This document shows, piece by piece, positions 24,785 to 33,915 of a stretch of DNA of 64,000 nucleotides. The first letter of the stretch is position 1, and every line of letters begins with the position of its first letter. A program made the translations under genes and the position numbers. The notes under the pieces were generated by a model. The model had not been told where the DNA came from and did not search any database. It was given only the letters and a program-made list of their open reading frames with translations. The stretch comes from Rubritepida flocculans DSM 14296 (GTDB lineage Bacteria; Pseudomonadota; Alphaproteobacteria; Acetobacterales; Acetobacteraceae). The stretch is taken from the NCBI RefSeq assembly GCF_000425365.1, contig NZ_AUDH01000009.1, positions 1 through 64,000 of the forward strand. The letters run 5' to 3'.

Positions 24785-24907
24785 CGTATCAGTTACCCAC
24801 CGGCGGTCCCGACCCGCCGTGAATGAAACTGTGGCACTCTGGTTTGGCTGGTGGCGAGGTCGGCATGGTCATGGTGCGCCAGAGCCCGCGTGTCAGTTTC
24901 TGTCTAG
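24785..24907 (+). repeat. R2 repeat, copy 1
   Basis: This 123-bp element begins CGTATCAGTTACCCACCGGCG. It contains a CGGCGG/CCGCCG hairpin and a longer fold in which GAAACTG pairs with CAGTTTC and CTCTGG with CCAGAG. It ends in CTAG. Read on the plus strand it holds a 28-codon frame starting MKLWHSGLAGGEVGM. Its terminal CTA gives the TAG stop of the truncated lutA fragment. Confidence 0.88.
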
Positions 24908-25053
24908 GCGGGCTGGCCGCAGCAGGTCTGGGCGGGCGGCACCTCGACGCGGCAGCCCGCCTCCTCCAGCAGCCGGATGGCGGCGAAGCCGACGGCGGGG
25001 CGGTGGATGTCCACCAGGCAGGTGACGAAGAGGGCGACGCGGGGAGAGGCCAT
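24904..25053 (-). pseudogene. truncated copy of the LutA-like gene
   Basis: The second copy of the duplication carries the start codon and first 49 codons of the LutA-like protein, up to the TCCGQPA segment. It then meets TAG from R2 copy 1. Only the first CCG half-motif is present, so the peptide cannot be functional. It also places an extra lutA start and its upstream region in front of the intact gene. Confidence 0.85.
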
Positions 25054-25101
25054 GGCCTGAAACTAGGCGCGAAGCGGGCCGGCGTGAATGGCGCGGCCGC
25101 C

Positions 25102-25224
25102 CGTATCAGTTACCCACCGGCGGTCCCGACCCGCCGTGAATGAAACTGTGGCACTCTGGTTTGGCTGGTGGCGAGGTCGGCATGGTCATGGTGCGCCAGA
25201 GCCCGCGTGTCAGTTTCTGTCTAG
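25102..25224 (+). repeat. R2 repeat, copy 2
   Basis: This copy looks identical to copy 1 because it lies in the tandem duplication. Its terminal CTA (25221-25223) forms the TAG stop of the 94-aa gene on the minus strand, so the element touches that coding region directly. Confidence 0.88.
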
Positions 25225-25505
25225 ACGAACTCGCCGCGCAGGAAGCCGAGCGCGGGAAGCGGCGCCCATTTGCGCGGAAGATCGGACCGGCGGATGGGCG
25301 TGACCGAATAGTGCGGCACGGGCTGTTTCGAGCGGCGCAGGAAATCCTCGTAGGCACGGACCTGCTGGGCCCTCCAGGCGCGGTCCTCCAGCGCGGCGGC
25401 GCGGGAGCGATAGACCTCGGCCACGCGGTTCTTCCGGCCGACCGTGGCGATGACGGCCCAGAGCGTGTCCTCGTCGGAGCGCGGCAGCGCCGCCAGATCG
25501 CGCAT
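25221..25505 (-). CDS. hypothetical protein, 94 aa, ending in R2
   Basis: The protein starts MRDLAALPRSDEDTLWAV and is rich in Arg and aromatic residues (RKNRVAEVYRSRAAALEDRA, YEDFLRRSKQPVPHYS). I recognise no domain and no signal peptide. Its stop TAG is supplied by R2 copy 2, so the C-terminus LGFLRGEFV may be native or cut by the insertion. The ribosome binding site is poor. It follows the amtB terminator on the same strand, so it probably has its own promoter. Confidence 0.6.
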   Translation of the reverse strand: MRDLAALPRSDEDTLWAVIATVGRKNRVAEVYRSRAAALEDRAWRAQQVRAYEDFLRRSKQPVPHYSVTPIRRSDLPRKWAPLPALGFLRGEFV

Positions 25506-25562
25506 GCCGATAGAGAAAGGAACGCGGCCGCGCCGGGTCAAGCGGCAAGGCGGCCGGAACGG

Positions 25563-25589
25563 AAAAGGGGCGGCCCGAAGGCCGCCCCC
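25563..25589 (-). terminator. rho-independent terminator after amtB
   Basis: On the minus strand GGGGCGGCC, the tetraloop TTCG and GGCCGCCCC are followed by TTTTCC. It lies about 30 nt after the amtB stop. A UUCG loop with an all-GC stem makes this one of the clearest terminators in the window. Confidence 0.92.
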
Positions 25590-25618
25590 GCATGGACATG
25601 GTGCTGACGGAGGGCGCT

Positions 25619-26953
25619 TCAGCCCAGCCGCTCGCCGTGCTGGGTCACGTCGAGGCCCTCGCGCTCCTCCTCCTCGGTGACGCGCAGGCCCATGATCGCG
25701 TCCACGATCTTGAAGAGGATGAAGCTCGCCACCGCGGTGAAGACGAAGGTGGCCGCCACCGCATAGAACTGGATGACGAGCTGCGCGACCGAGCCCGAGG
25801 TGCCCTCGGGCGAGGCCTCGGTGGCCGAGAGCGCGCCATAGGCCAGCACGCCGGTCAGCAGCGCGCCGACGATGCCGCAGACGCCATGCACGCCGAAGGC
25901 GTCGAGGCTGTCGTCGTAGCCCAGCCACTTCTTCAGTGCGGTCGCGCCCCAGAAGCCCGCGATGCCGCCCGCGACGCCGATGATCAGCGCGGAACCCGGC
26001 AGCACGAAGCCCGCCGCCGGGGTGATGGCGACGAGCCCCGCCACAGCGCCCGAGATGGCGCCCAGCACGGAGGGCTTGCCCTTGATCATCCACTCCGCGA
26101 AGAGCCAGGAGAGGGTGGCGGCCGCGGCGGCCGTGTTCGTCACCAGCAGCGCCATGCCCGCGCGCCCGTCGGCGGCGACGGCCGAGCCCGCATTGAAGCC
26201 GAACCAGCCCACCCACAGCAGCGCCGCGCCGATCACGGCATAGGCGAGGTTGTAGGGGGCGAGGTTGTCGGTCCCGTAGCCCATGCGCTTGCCGACCACG
26301 AGCGCGCCGATCAGGCCCGCCACGCCCGCATTGATGTGCACCACCGTGCCGCCCGCGAAGTCGAGCGCGCCGAGGGCGAAGATCCAGCCATTCGGGTGCC
26401 ACACCCAGTGCGCCACCGGCGCATAGACCAGCACCGTCCACAGCGCGGTGAAGACGAGCAGGGCGGAGAACTTGATGCGGTCCGCCAGCGCGCCGGTGAT
26501 CAGCGCCGCGGTGATGACGGCGAAGGTCATCTGGAAGGCGATGAAGACGCTCTCGGGGATGGTGAGCGCCACCGCGCCGTCCCCGCTGCCCAGGGTGAAG
26601 GGCTTGTCCCAGCCCTCCGAGACGCCGGCCAGCAGGAACTTCGAGAGGTCGCCGAAATAGGGGCCGCCCTCGCCGAAGGCGATGCTGTAGCCGATCACCA
26701 CCCACATCACCGACACCAGCGCGCAGATCACGAAGGACTGCGCGAGGGTGGAGAGCACGTTCTTCTTGCGCACCATGCCCGCGTAGAACAGCGCCACGCC
26801 GGGGATGGTCATCATCAGGACGATGGCGGTCGAGATCAGCATCCAGGCGGTGTTGCCGGCGTCGATCTTCGCCTCGTCGCCCGCGAAGGCGGGCAGCGCC
26901 GAGAGCGCGAGAAGGGGGGCGGCGGCCAGCGCGCGCCGCATCCAGGACATCAT
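25619..26953 (-). CDS. amtB: ammonium transporter
   Basis: This 444-aa inner-membrane channel has the twin pore His in GGTVVHINAG and DAFGVHGVCG, and about 11 helices after a cleaved signal (MMSWMRRALAAAPLLALSALPAFA). I choose ATG at 26953 because AAGGGAAC lies 7 nt upstream; the longer frame from 26980 has no ribosome binding site. It is transcribed with glnK, whose product blocks it when nitrogen is ample. Confidence 0.95.
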   Translation of the reverse strand: MMSWMRRALAAAPLLALSALPAFAGDEAKIDAGNTAWMLISTAIVLMMTIPGVALFYAGMVRKKNVLSTLAQSFVICALVSVMWVVIGYSIAFGEGGPYFGDLSKFLLAGVSEGWDKPFTLGSGDGAVALTIPESVFIAFQMTFAVITAALITGALADRIKFSALLVFTALWTVLVYAPVAHWVWHPNGWIFALGALDFAGGTVVHINAGVAGLIGALVVGKRMGYGTDNLAPYNLAYAVIGAALLWVGWFGFNAGSAVAADGRAGMALLVTNTAAAAATLSWLFAEWMIKGKPSVLGAISGAVAGLVAITPAAGFVLPGSALIIGVAGGIAGFWGATALKKWLGYDDSLDAFGVHGVCGIVGALLTGVLAYGALSATEASPEGTSGSVAQLVIQFYAVAATFVFTAVASFILFKIVDAIMGLRVTEEEEREGLDVTQHGERLG

Positions 26954-26996
26954 GGTCGGGGTTCCCTTGGTGAAGGTCATGGGCGGGGGCGGGGCG

Positions 26997-28769
<1,773 letters not shown>

Positions 28770-28860
28770 GCCCGCGCCCCCACCCCCGGTTGCCCAGCCG
28801 CCCCCCGCCGTGTAAGCCCGCCGCCACACCGCAACCCGCAGAGTTCCAAGGGGCCCTTCC

Positions 28861-29430
28861 ATGGCGAAGATGCAGGCCAACCAGATGCGCGCCGGCATGG
28901 TCATCGAGTTCGAGGGCCAGCGCTACACCATCCTCAAGCAGAACATCATGATCCCCGGCAAGGGCGCCGCCGTGATCCAGGTCGAGATGCGCAACATCAA
29001 GACCGGCGCGAAGAAGGACCAGCGCTGGCGCACCGCCGACACCGTCGAGCGCCTGACCACCGAGGACAAGGAGTTCACCTACTCCTACGACGACGGCGAC
29101 ATGCTCGTGCTCATGGACCCCGAGACCTACGAGCAGACCCAGGTGCCCAAGGACATCCTGGGCGACCGCCTGCCCTTCCTGCAGGAGAACATGACGGTCA
29201 ACGTCCGCCTCATCGAGGGCGAGCCCGTCTCCCTCGACCTGCCCGAGACGGTGGTGCTCGAGGTGGCCGAGGCCGACCCGGTGGTGAAGGGGCAGACCGC
29301 CTCCTCCTCCTACAAGCCCGCCGTGCTCTCGAACGGCGTGAAGACCATGGTGCCGCCCTTCGTCACCGCCGGCGAGAAGATCGTGGTCCGCACCGAGGAC
29401 GGCTCCTACGTCGAGCGCGCGAAGGGCTGA
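28861..29430 (+). CDS. efp: translation elongation factor P
   Basis: This 189-aa factor relieves ribosome stalling at proline runs. Three beta-barrel domains are expected; Lys34 in MIPGKGAAV is the site that is beta-lysylated in E. coli. The C-terminal VLSNGVKTMVPPFVTAGEKI box is family-typical. AGTTCCAAGGGGCCC precedes the ATG. A suhB-like gene follows after 16 nt. Confidence 0.97.
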   Translation: MAKMQANQMRAGMVIEFEGQRYTILKQNIMIPGKGAAVIQVEMRNIKTGAKKDQRWRTADTVERLTTEDKEFTYSYDDGDMLVLMDPETYEQTQVPKDILGDRLPFLQENMTVNVRLIEGEPVSLDLPETVVLEVAEADPVVKGQTASSSYKPAVLSNGVKTMVPPFVTAGEKIVVRTEDGSYVERAKG

Positions 29431-29446
29431 AGCGAGGTCCGCCCGC

Positions 29447-30310
29447 ATGTCCGGCGCCTCGCCCCGGCTTTCGCCCGCGCTCAACGTGGTCGTCGCCGCC
29501 GTCCGCAAGGCCGGCCGCCGCCTGCTGCGCGACTTCGCGGAGGTGGAGACGCTGCAGGTCGCGAGCAAATCGCCCGGCGATTTCGTCAGCCAGGCCGATC
29601 TGCGCGCCGAGCAGTCGCTGCGCGAGGATCTGAAGAAGGCCCGCCCCGGCTTCGCCTTCCTGATGGAGGAGAGCGGCGCGAGCGGCGAGGCCGACTGGGA
29701 CTGGCGCTGGGTGGTGGACCCGCTGGACGGCACCAGCAACTTCCTGCACGGCATCCCGCACTGGGCGATCAGCGTCGGCATCGAGAAGCGCCTCTCGGAG
29801 ACCAGCTCGGAGGTGGTGGCCGGGGTGATCTACAACCCCGCCTCGGACGAGCTGTTCTGGGCCGAGAAGGGGATGGGCGCCTTCCTCAACGACCGGCGCC
29901 TGCGCGTCTCCGGCCGGCGGGATCTGCGCGAGGCGCTTTTCGCCACCGGCATTCCCTTCGCCTCCGTGCCGCGCAAGGGCGAGTTCACCCATGCGCTGGT
30001 GCGCCTCATGCCGCAGGTGGCGGGCATCCGCCGCTTCGGCTCCGCCGCGCTCGACCTCGCCTGGACGGCCGCCGGCCGCTACGACGGGTTCTGGGAGCTC
30101 GGGCTGAACAAGTGGGACATCGCCGCCGGCATCATCCTGGTGCGCGAGGCGGGCGGCTACGTCACCAGCCCCGATGGCGGGGACGCCTATGCCGAGGGCC
30201 ATGTGGTGGCCGGCAATCCCCACCTGCACGGCAAGCTGCGCGAGACGGTGGCCGAGAGCATCGCCGCGGCGCAAAAGGCCCGGGCCGAGGGCCGCGGCGA
30301 GGCCCACTGA
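29447..30310 (+). CDS. suhB: inositol monophosphatase family protein
   Basis: This 287-aa Mg-dependent phosphatase has the metal motif WVVDPLDGTSNFLHG and a second box WDIAAGIILVREAGGYV. In proteobacteria the SuhB branch also binds the rRNA antitermination complex. The sequence does not settle which role it has here. It is co-oriented with efp, with an AGCGAGGTCC site before the ATG. Confidence 0.9.
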   Translation: MSGASPRLSPALNVVVAAVRKAGRRLLRDFAEVETLQVASKSPGDFVSQADLRAEQSLREDLKKARPGFAFLMEESGASGEADWDWRWVVDPLDGTSNFLHGIPHWAISVGIEKRLSETSSEVVAGVIYNPASDELFWAEKGMGAFLNDRRLRVSGRRDLREALFATGIPFASVPRKGEFTHALVRLMPQVAGIRRFGSAALDLAWTAAGRYDGFWELGLNKWDIAAGIILVREAGGYVTSPDGGDAYAEGHVVAGNPHLHGKLRETVAESIAAAQKARAEGRGEAH

Positions 30311-30324
30311 ACCGCCCCGCGCCC

Positions 30325-30753
30325 ATGCGCCCCGCCCGCCGCGCCCTGCTGCTGCTGCCGCTGGCCGGCCCCGCCGCGCGCGCCCAGCCCCGCGCGGCCC
30401 TGCCCGAGCCCGTGCCGGCCCCGGGCGTCGTCGCCCTGCCGGGCGGCGGCTGGCGCCTCCTCTTCGCGCGGGAGGAGGAGCGCCCGAGCCCGGAACAGCG
30501 CCTGACGCTGATGGAGATCGGCAACATCCTCGCCGCCTACACCCAGGGCCGGGTCACGCTCTGGGCCGAGGTGGCGCTGGGCGAGGATGTCTCGGAGGCG
30601 CGCCGCCTCTCGTTGCGCCGGGCGCTGGCGGTGCGCGAGGCGCTGGTGCTGGGCGGCCTGCCGGAGACGCGGGTGGATTTGCGCCCCCTGGGCCGCACCG
30701 AGGCGCGGCAGGATGTGGTGGACATCCTGCCCCCCGGCGCGGCGAGGCCCTGA
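30325..30753 (+). CDS. small secreted OmpA-like protein
   Basis: This 142-aa protein has an Arg-led signal peptide (MRPARRALLLLPLAGPAARA). The mature part has SLRRALAVREALVLGGLP and RVDLRPLGR, which resemble the OmpA C-terminal peptidoglycan-binding fold in reduced form. It lies 14 nt after the suhB-like gene and 47 nt before a MotA-like gene, so I infer a part in the same envelope module. Family assignment is tentative. Confidence 0.6.
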   Translation: MRPARRALLLLPLAGPAARAQPRAALPEPVPAPGVVALPGGGWRLLFAREEERPSPEQRLTLMEIGNILAAYTQGRVTLWAEVALGEDVSEARRLSLRRALAVREALVLGGLPETRVDLRPLGRTEARQDVVDILPPGAARP

Positions 30754-30800
30754 GACGCGCAACTGGTGCGCCCGCCCCCCAGCGCCTACCCTCTGCGGCG

Positions 30801-31772
30801 ATGACGCGCCCCCTTCCTTACCTGTGGCGGATGCTGGGCTTCCTTGCGGGGGCGCTGGCGCTCGCCGCCGTGCTCGCGCCCACGCTGGCGCGCGCCTTCG
30901 CCGCCAACCCGCTGCTGAACGGGCTGATCCTGGCCGTGCTGCTGGGCGGCGTGGCCTGGAACATCCTGCAGGTGCTGCGCCTGCGCGAGGAGGTGGAATG
31001 GGTCGAGGCCTTCCGCCAGGCGCGGCGCGGCGCGCCGGCGCGGGCGGAGCCGCGGCTGCTCGCCCCGCTCGCCGCGCTGCTGGCCGCGCGCCGGTCGGAA
31101 CGGCTCGCCCTCTCCGCGGGCGGGCTGCGCTCGGTGCTGGACGGGATCGTGGCGCGGCTCGACGAAACCCGCGAGCTCTCGCGCTACATGACGGGGCTGC
31201 TGATCTTCCTCGGCCTGCTCGGCACCTTCTGGGGGCTGCTGCTCACCATCGCCGCGGTGGCGGAGGTGATCGGGGCCATGCGCCTTTCCGGCGGCGAGGC
31301 GATGGAGCTGTTCGACCAGCTCAAGGCCGGCCTGGCCGAGCCGCTGCGCGGCATGGGCATCGCCTTCTCCTCCTCGCTGTTCGGGCTGGCGGGGGCGCTG
31401 GTGCTGGGCTTCCTCGACCTCACCGCCGGCCAGGCGCAGAGCCGCTTCGCCACCGAACTCGAGGACTGGCTGGCCGGCCAGGCGCTGCTCTCGGGCGGGC
31501 TGTCCGAGGGGGGCGCGGGCGAACTCGCGCCCCTGCTCGACCAGCTCGGCGCGGCGGTCGAATCCGTGCAGGCGGCGCTGGAGCACGGCGGCGGCCCCGC
31601 CTCCCTCGCCCTGCTGGCCGACCGCATGTCGGTGCTGGCCGAGCAGGCGCGCGCCACGCAGTACCTCCTGGGCCGCGTGGCCGAGCAGCAGGCGCAGATC
31701 CTCGAGCGCGAGGAGGAGCGGCGGCAGGAGATGCAGCAGCTCCTGCGCGCGCTCGCCCGGCGCGATGGCTAG
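30801..31772 (+). CDS. MotA/TolQ/ExbB-like proton channel protein
   Basis: This 323-aa membrane protein has two N-terminal helices (about 10-32 and 36-55). A pair characteristic of MotA/TolQ follows at about 133-160 (LLIFLGLLGTFWGLLLTI) and 195-212. The tail (about 275-323) is charged and probably coiled (LEREEERRQEMQQLLRAL). It overlaps the following OmpA/MotB-like gene by 8 nt. No flagellar gene is near, so this is a stationary or envelope motor of unknown task. Confidence 0.8.
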   Translation: MTRPLPYLWRMLGFLAGALALAAVLAPTLARAFAANPLLNGLILAVLLGGVAWNILQVLRLREEVEWVEAFRQARRGAPARAEPRLLAPLAALLAARRSERLALSAGGLRSVLDGIVARLDETRELSRYMTGLLIFLGLLGTFWGLLLTIAAVAEVIGAMRLSGGEAMELFDQLKAGLAEPLRGMGIAFSSSLFGLAGALVLGFLDLTAGQAQSRFATELEDWLAGQALLSGGLSEGGAGELAPLLDQLGAAVESVQAALEHGGGPASLALLADRMSVLAEQARATQYLLGRVAEQQAQILEREEERRQEMQQLLRALARRDG

Positions 31773-32661
31773 GCGGCTGCGGCGCGCCGCGCCCTTCGAC
31801 GCCTGGCCGGGCTATGTGGACGCGCTCTCCACCCTGCTCATGGTCGTCATCTTCGTGCTGCTGGTCTTCGTGCTGGGGCAGGGCTTCCTCGCCTCGGCGC
31901 TGAGCGGGCGGGACAGGGCGCTGGCGGCGCTGGAGCGGCAGCTCGCCGCGCTGTCGGAGCAGCTTCGCGTGGAGCGGGCCGGGGCCGCCGCCCTGCGCGC
32001 CGAGGCGCAGCGGCGCGAGCAGGCCCTCTCCGCCGCCGCCGCGGATGGCGAGCGCCTCGCGCGGGAGCTCGCGGAGCTGCGCGCCCAGCTCGCCCGGCTG
32101 GTGGCGGCGCTCGATGTCTCGGAGGCGCGGGTGCGCACGGGCGAGGCGCGGCTCGCCGACCTCCAGGCCCGGCTGGACGCCGCCCTGCTCGCGCGGGTGG
32201 AGGAGCTGCAGCAGACGCGCAGCGAGTTCTACGCCCGGCTGCGCGGCGCGCTGGGCGACCGGCCGGAGCTGCGCGTGGTGGGCGACCGTTTCGTCTTCCA
32301 GGCCGAGCTTCTCTTTCCCGCCGCCTCGGCCGAGCTCTCGCCCGCGGGCCAGGCGCAGCTTCGCCAGATCGCGCGGCTGCTCGGCGAGATCGCGCCGCGC
32401 ATCCCGCCCGGCACTCCCTGGATCCTGCGCGTGGACGGGCATGCGGACCGCAACCCCATCCGCGGCGGGCGCTTCGCCGACAACTGGCAGCTCTCGGCCG
32501 CGCGGGCGCTCGCGGTGGTGCAGCTTCTCATCGAGGCGGGGGTGCCGGCGAACCGCCTCGCCGCCACCGCCTTCGGCGACCAGCAGCCGCTGGAGGAGGC
32601 GGACACGCCCGAGGCGCACGCCCGCAACCGGCGGATTGAACTGCGCCTCACCGACCGGTAG
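31765..32661 (+). CDS. MotB/OmpA-like peptidoglycan-binding partner
   Basis: This 298-aa protein has one N-terminal helix preceded by Asp19 (GYVDALSTLLMVVIFVLLVF), the position of the MotB proton-carrying Asp. A long coiled coil (about 50-145) leads to an OmpA C-terminal domain (VDGHADRNPIRGGRFADNW, then NRRIELRLTDR). With the gene before it, it forms a predicted ion-driven complex anchored to the wall. It has no flagellar MotB linker. Confidence 0.82.
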   Translation: MARRLRRAAPFDAWPGYVDALSTLLMVVIFVLLVFVLGQGFLASALSGRDRALAALERQLAALSEQLRVERAGAAALRAEAQRREQALSAAAADGERLARELAELRAQLARLVAALDVSEARVRTGEARLADLQARLDAALLARVEELQQTRSEFYARLRGALGDRPELRVVGDRFVFQAELLFPAASAELSPAGQAQLRQIARLLGEIAPRIPPGTPWILRVDGHADRNPIRGGRFADNWQLSAARALAVVQLLIEAGVPANRLAATAFGDQQPLEEADTPEAHARNRRIELRLTDR

Positions 32662-32671
32662 GGGAGGGCGG

Positions 32672-33304
32672 ATGGAGTCCACCTTCCGCGTGCCGCGCCA
32701 CGCCCTTCTGCGCGCCAAGCTCACCCTGATCCGCCGCCGCGAGACGGACAGCGCCACCTTCCGCCGCGTGCTGGCGGAGATCGGCGCCATCCTCACCGCC
32801 GAATCGCTGCGCGACCTGCCCGAGGCCAGCGCGCGCATCGAGACGCCTCTGGCGCCGATGGAGGCGCCGATCCTGAGCGCGCCCGAGCCCTGCCTCGTCG
32901 CCGTGCTGCGCGCGGGGCTCGGCCTGCTGGAGGGCGCGCGCATGGTGCTGCCCGACGCGCCGGTGGGCCATCTCGGCCTGGTGCGGGACGAGCACACGCT
33001 CAAGGCCAGCGAATACGTGGTGCGCCTGCCGCGGGATCTCTCGCGCCGCGGGGCGCTGGTGCTCGATCCCATGCTCGCCACCGGCGGCTCGGCCATCCAG
33101 GCCATCGCGCGGGTGAAGCAGGCCGGCGCGCGCGCCGTGCGCTTTGCCTGCGTCGTCGCCGCGCCCGAGGGGGTGCAGGCGCTGCAGGCCGCGCACCCGG
33201 ACGTGCCCATCCTCTCCGCCGCGCTGGACGAGCGGCTGAACGAGCAGGGCTACATCGTCCCCGGCCTCGGCGACGCCGGGGACCGCTGCTTCGGCACCGA
33301 GTGA
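32672..33304 (+). CDS. upp: uracil phosphoribosyltransferase
   Basis: This 210-aa salvage enzyme joins uracil and PRPP to UMP. The PRPP loop is VLDPMLATGGSA and the uracil-binding end is GYIVPGLGDAGDRCFGTE. GGGGAGGGCGG precedes the ATG. Its stop overlaps the next ATG (TGATG). It lies near urate breakdown genes, though it serves pyrimidine salvage. Confidence 0.94.
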   Translation: MESTFRVPRHALLRAKLTLIRRRETDSATFRRVLAEIGAILTAESLRDLPEASARIETPLAPMEAPILSAPEPCLVAVLRAGLGLLEGARMVLPDAPVGHLGLVRDEHTLKASEYVVRLPRDLSRRGALVLDPMLATGGSAIQAIARVKQAGARAVRFACVVAAPEGVQALQAAHPDVPILSAALDERLNEQGYIVPGLGDAGDRCFGTE

Positions 33305-33840
33305 TGGACGGGACCCCCGCCGGCCTCGTGCCGGTCCTGCGCACGCAGCGCCTGCTGCTGCGGGGTTTCCGCGAGGATGATCTCGACGCGCTGGCCGCCA
33401 TGCAGGCGGACCCGGAGGTGATGCGCCATCTCGGCGTGGGCGAGAGCGCCGGCCGCCCGCGCGGGCGCATCGAGAGCTGGCAGCACATGGCCCAGTTCAT
33501 GGGGCAATGGGCGCTGCGCGGCTGCGGCCTCTGGGCGGTGGAGCATGCGGGGCGCTTCGTCGGCCGGGTGGGCATCCTCCATCCGGAGGGCTGGCCGGGG
33601 CCCGAGCTGGCCTATGCGCTGGCGCGCGAGGCCTGGGGCCAGGGCCTTGCGGTGGAGGCGGCGCGCGCCGCCCTCGAGTGGGCGGACGCCCATCTGGGCG
33701 GGCGCCGCCTCTTCAGCCTGATCCGCCCCGAGAACGAGGCCTCGCGCCGCGTGGCGCGCAGCCTGGCCGGGATGTGCACCGGCCGGGTGCTCGTCATGGG
33801 CGTGGAGGCGGAGCGCTGGGAGTATGCGCGGCTGATGTGA
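33304..33840 (+). CDS. GNAT acetyltransferase (RimJ/RimL type)
   Basis: This 178-aa protein starts with the family pattern TQRLLLRGFREDDLDALAAM. Its acetyl-CoA-binding segment is EAWGQGLAVEAARAALEWA, followed by LIRPENEASRRVA. The target is not known; small-molecule or protein N-acetylation are both found in this group. ATG at 33304 overlaps the upp stop; GTG at 33301 is also possible. Confidence 0.85.
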   Translation: MDGTPAGLVPVLRTQRLLLRGFREDDLDALAAMQADPEVMRHLGVGESAGRPRGRIESWQHMAQFMGQWALRGCGLWAVEHAGRFVGRVGILHPEGWPGPELAYALAREAWGQGLAVEAARAALEWADAHLGGRRLFSLIRPENEASRRVARSLAGMCTGRVLVMGVEAERWEYARLM

Positions 33841-33850
33841 TGGGCGGGGT

Positions 33851-33915
33851 GGCGTGCCAAAGCGGGGCATGCCCGGAACCGCCGGTGAGAAAGCACGCGG
33901 CCGCTGGGATGACTA
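33851..33915 (-). repeat. R1 repeat, degenerate copy G
   Basis: GGCGTGCCAAAGCGGGGCATGCC and GCCGGTGAGAAAGCACGCGGCCGCTGGGATG resemble the GCGCGCCAAAACAAAGGCATACCAGCGG and hairpin modules of R1 with many changes; each is given here only to locate the match. It lies between two convergent genes (the GNAT and puuD), as copy B does, and its right end overlaps the puuD stop. Confidence 0.55.

Larger units (their letters stand above)
24588..25221. repeat. 317-bp tandem duplication
   Basis: Two direct copies, 24588-24904 and 24905-25221, look identical by eye. Each holds the 5' end of the LutA-like gene, its upstream 48 bp and one R2 repeat. The trinucleotide TAG stands at 24588, 24905 and 25222, so the duplication joined at a 3-bp identity. 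The near-identity implies a recent event, or an assembly error. Apart from the gene fragment and R2, 24737-25220 has no gene. Confidence 0.92.

Noticed and set aside
30325-32661. Zorya-type defence system based on the MotA/MotB-like pair.
   Set aside because: No zorC, zorD helicase or zorE follows; upp and an acetyltransferase do. The pair is common in alphaproteobacteria outside defence islands.
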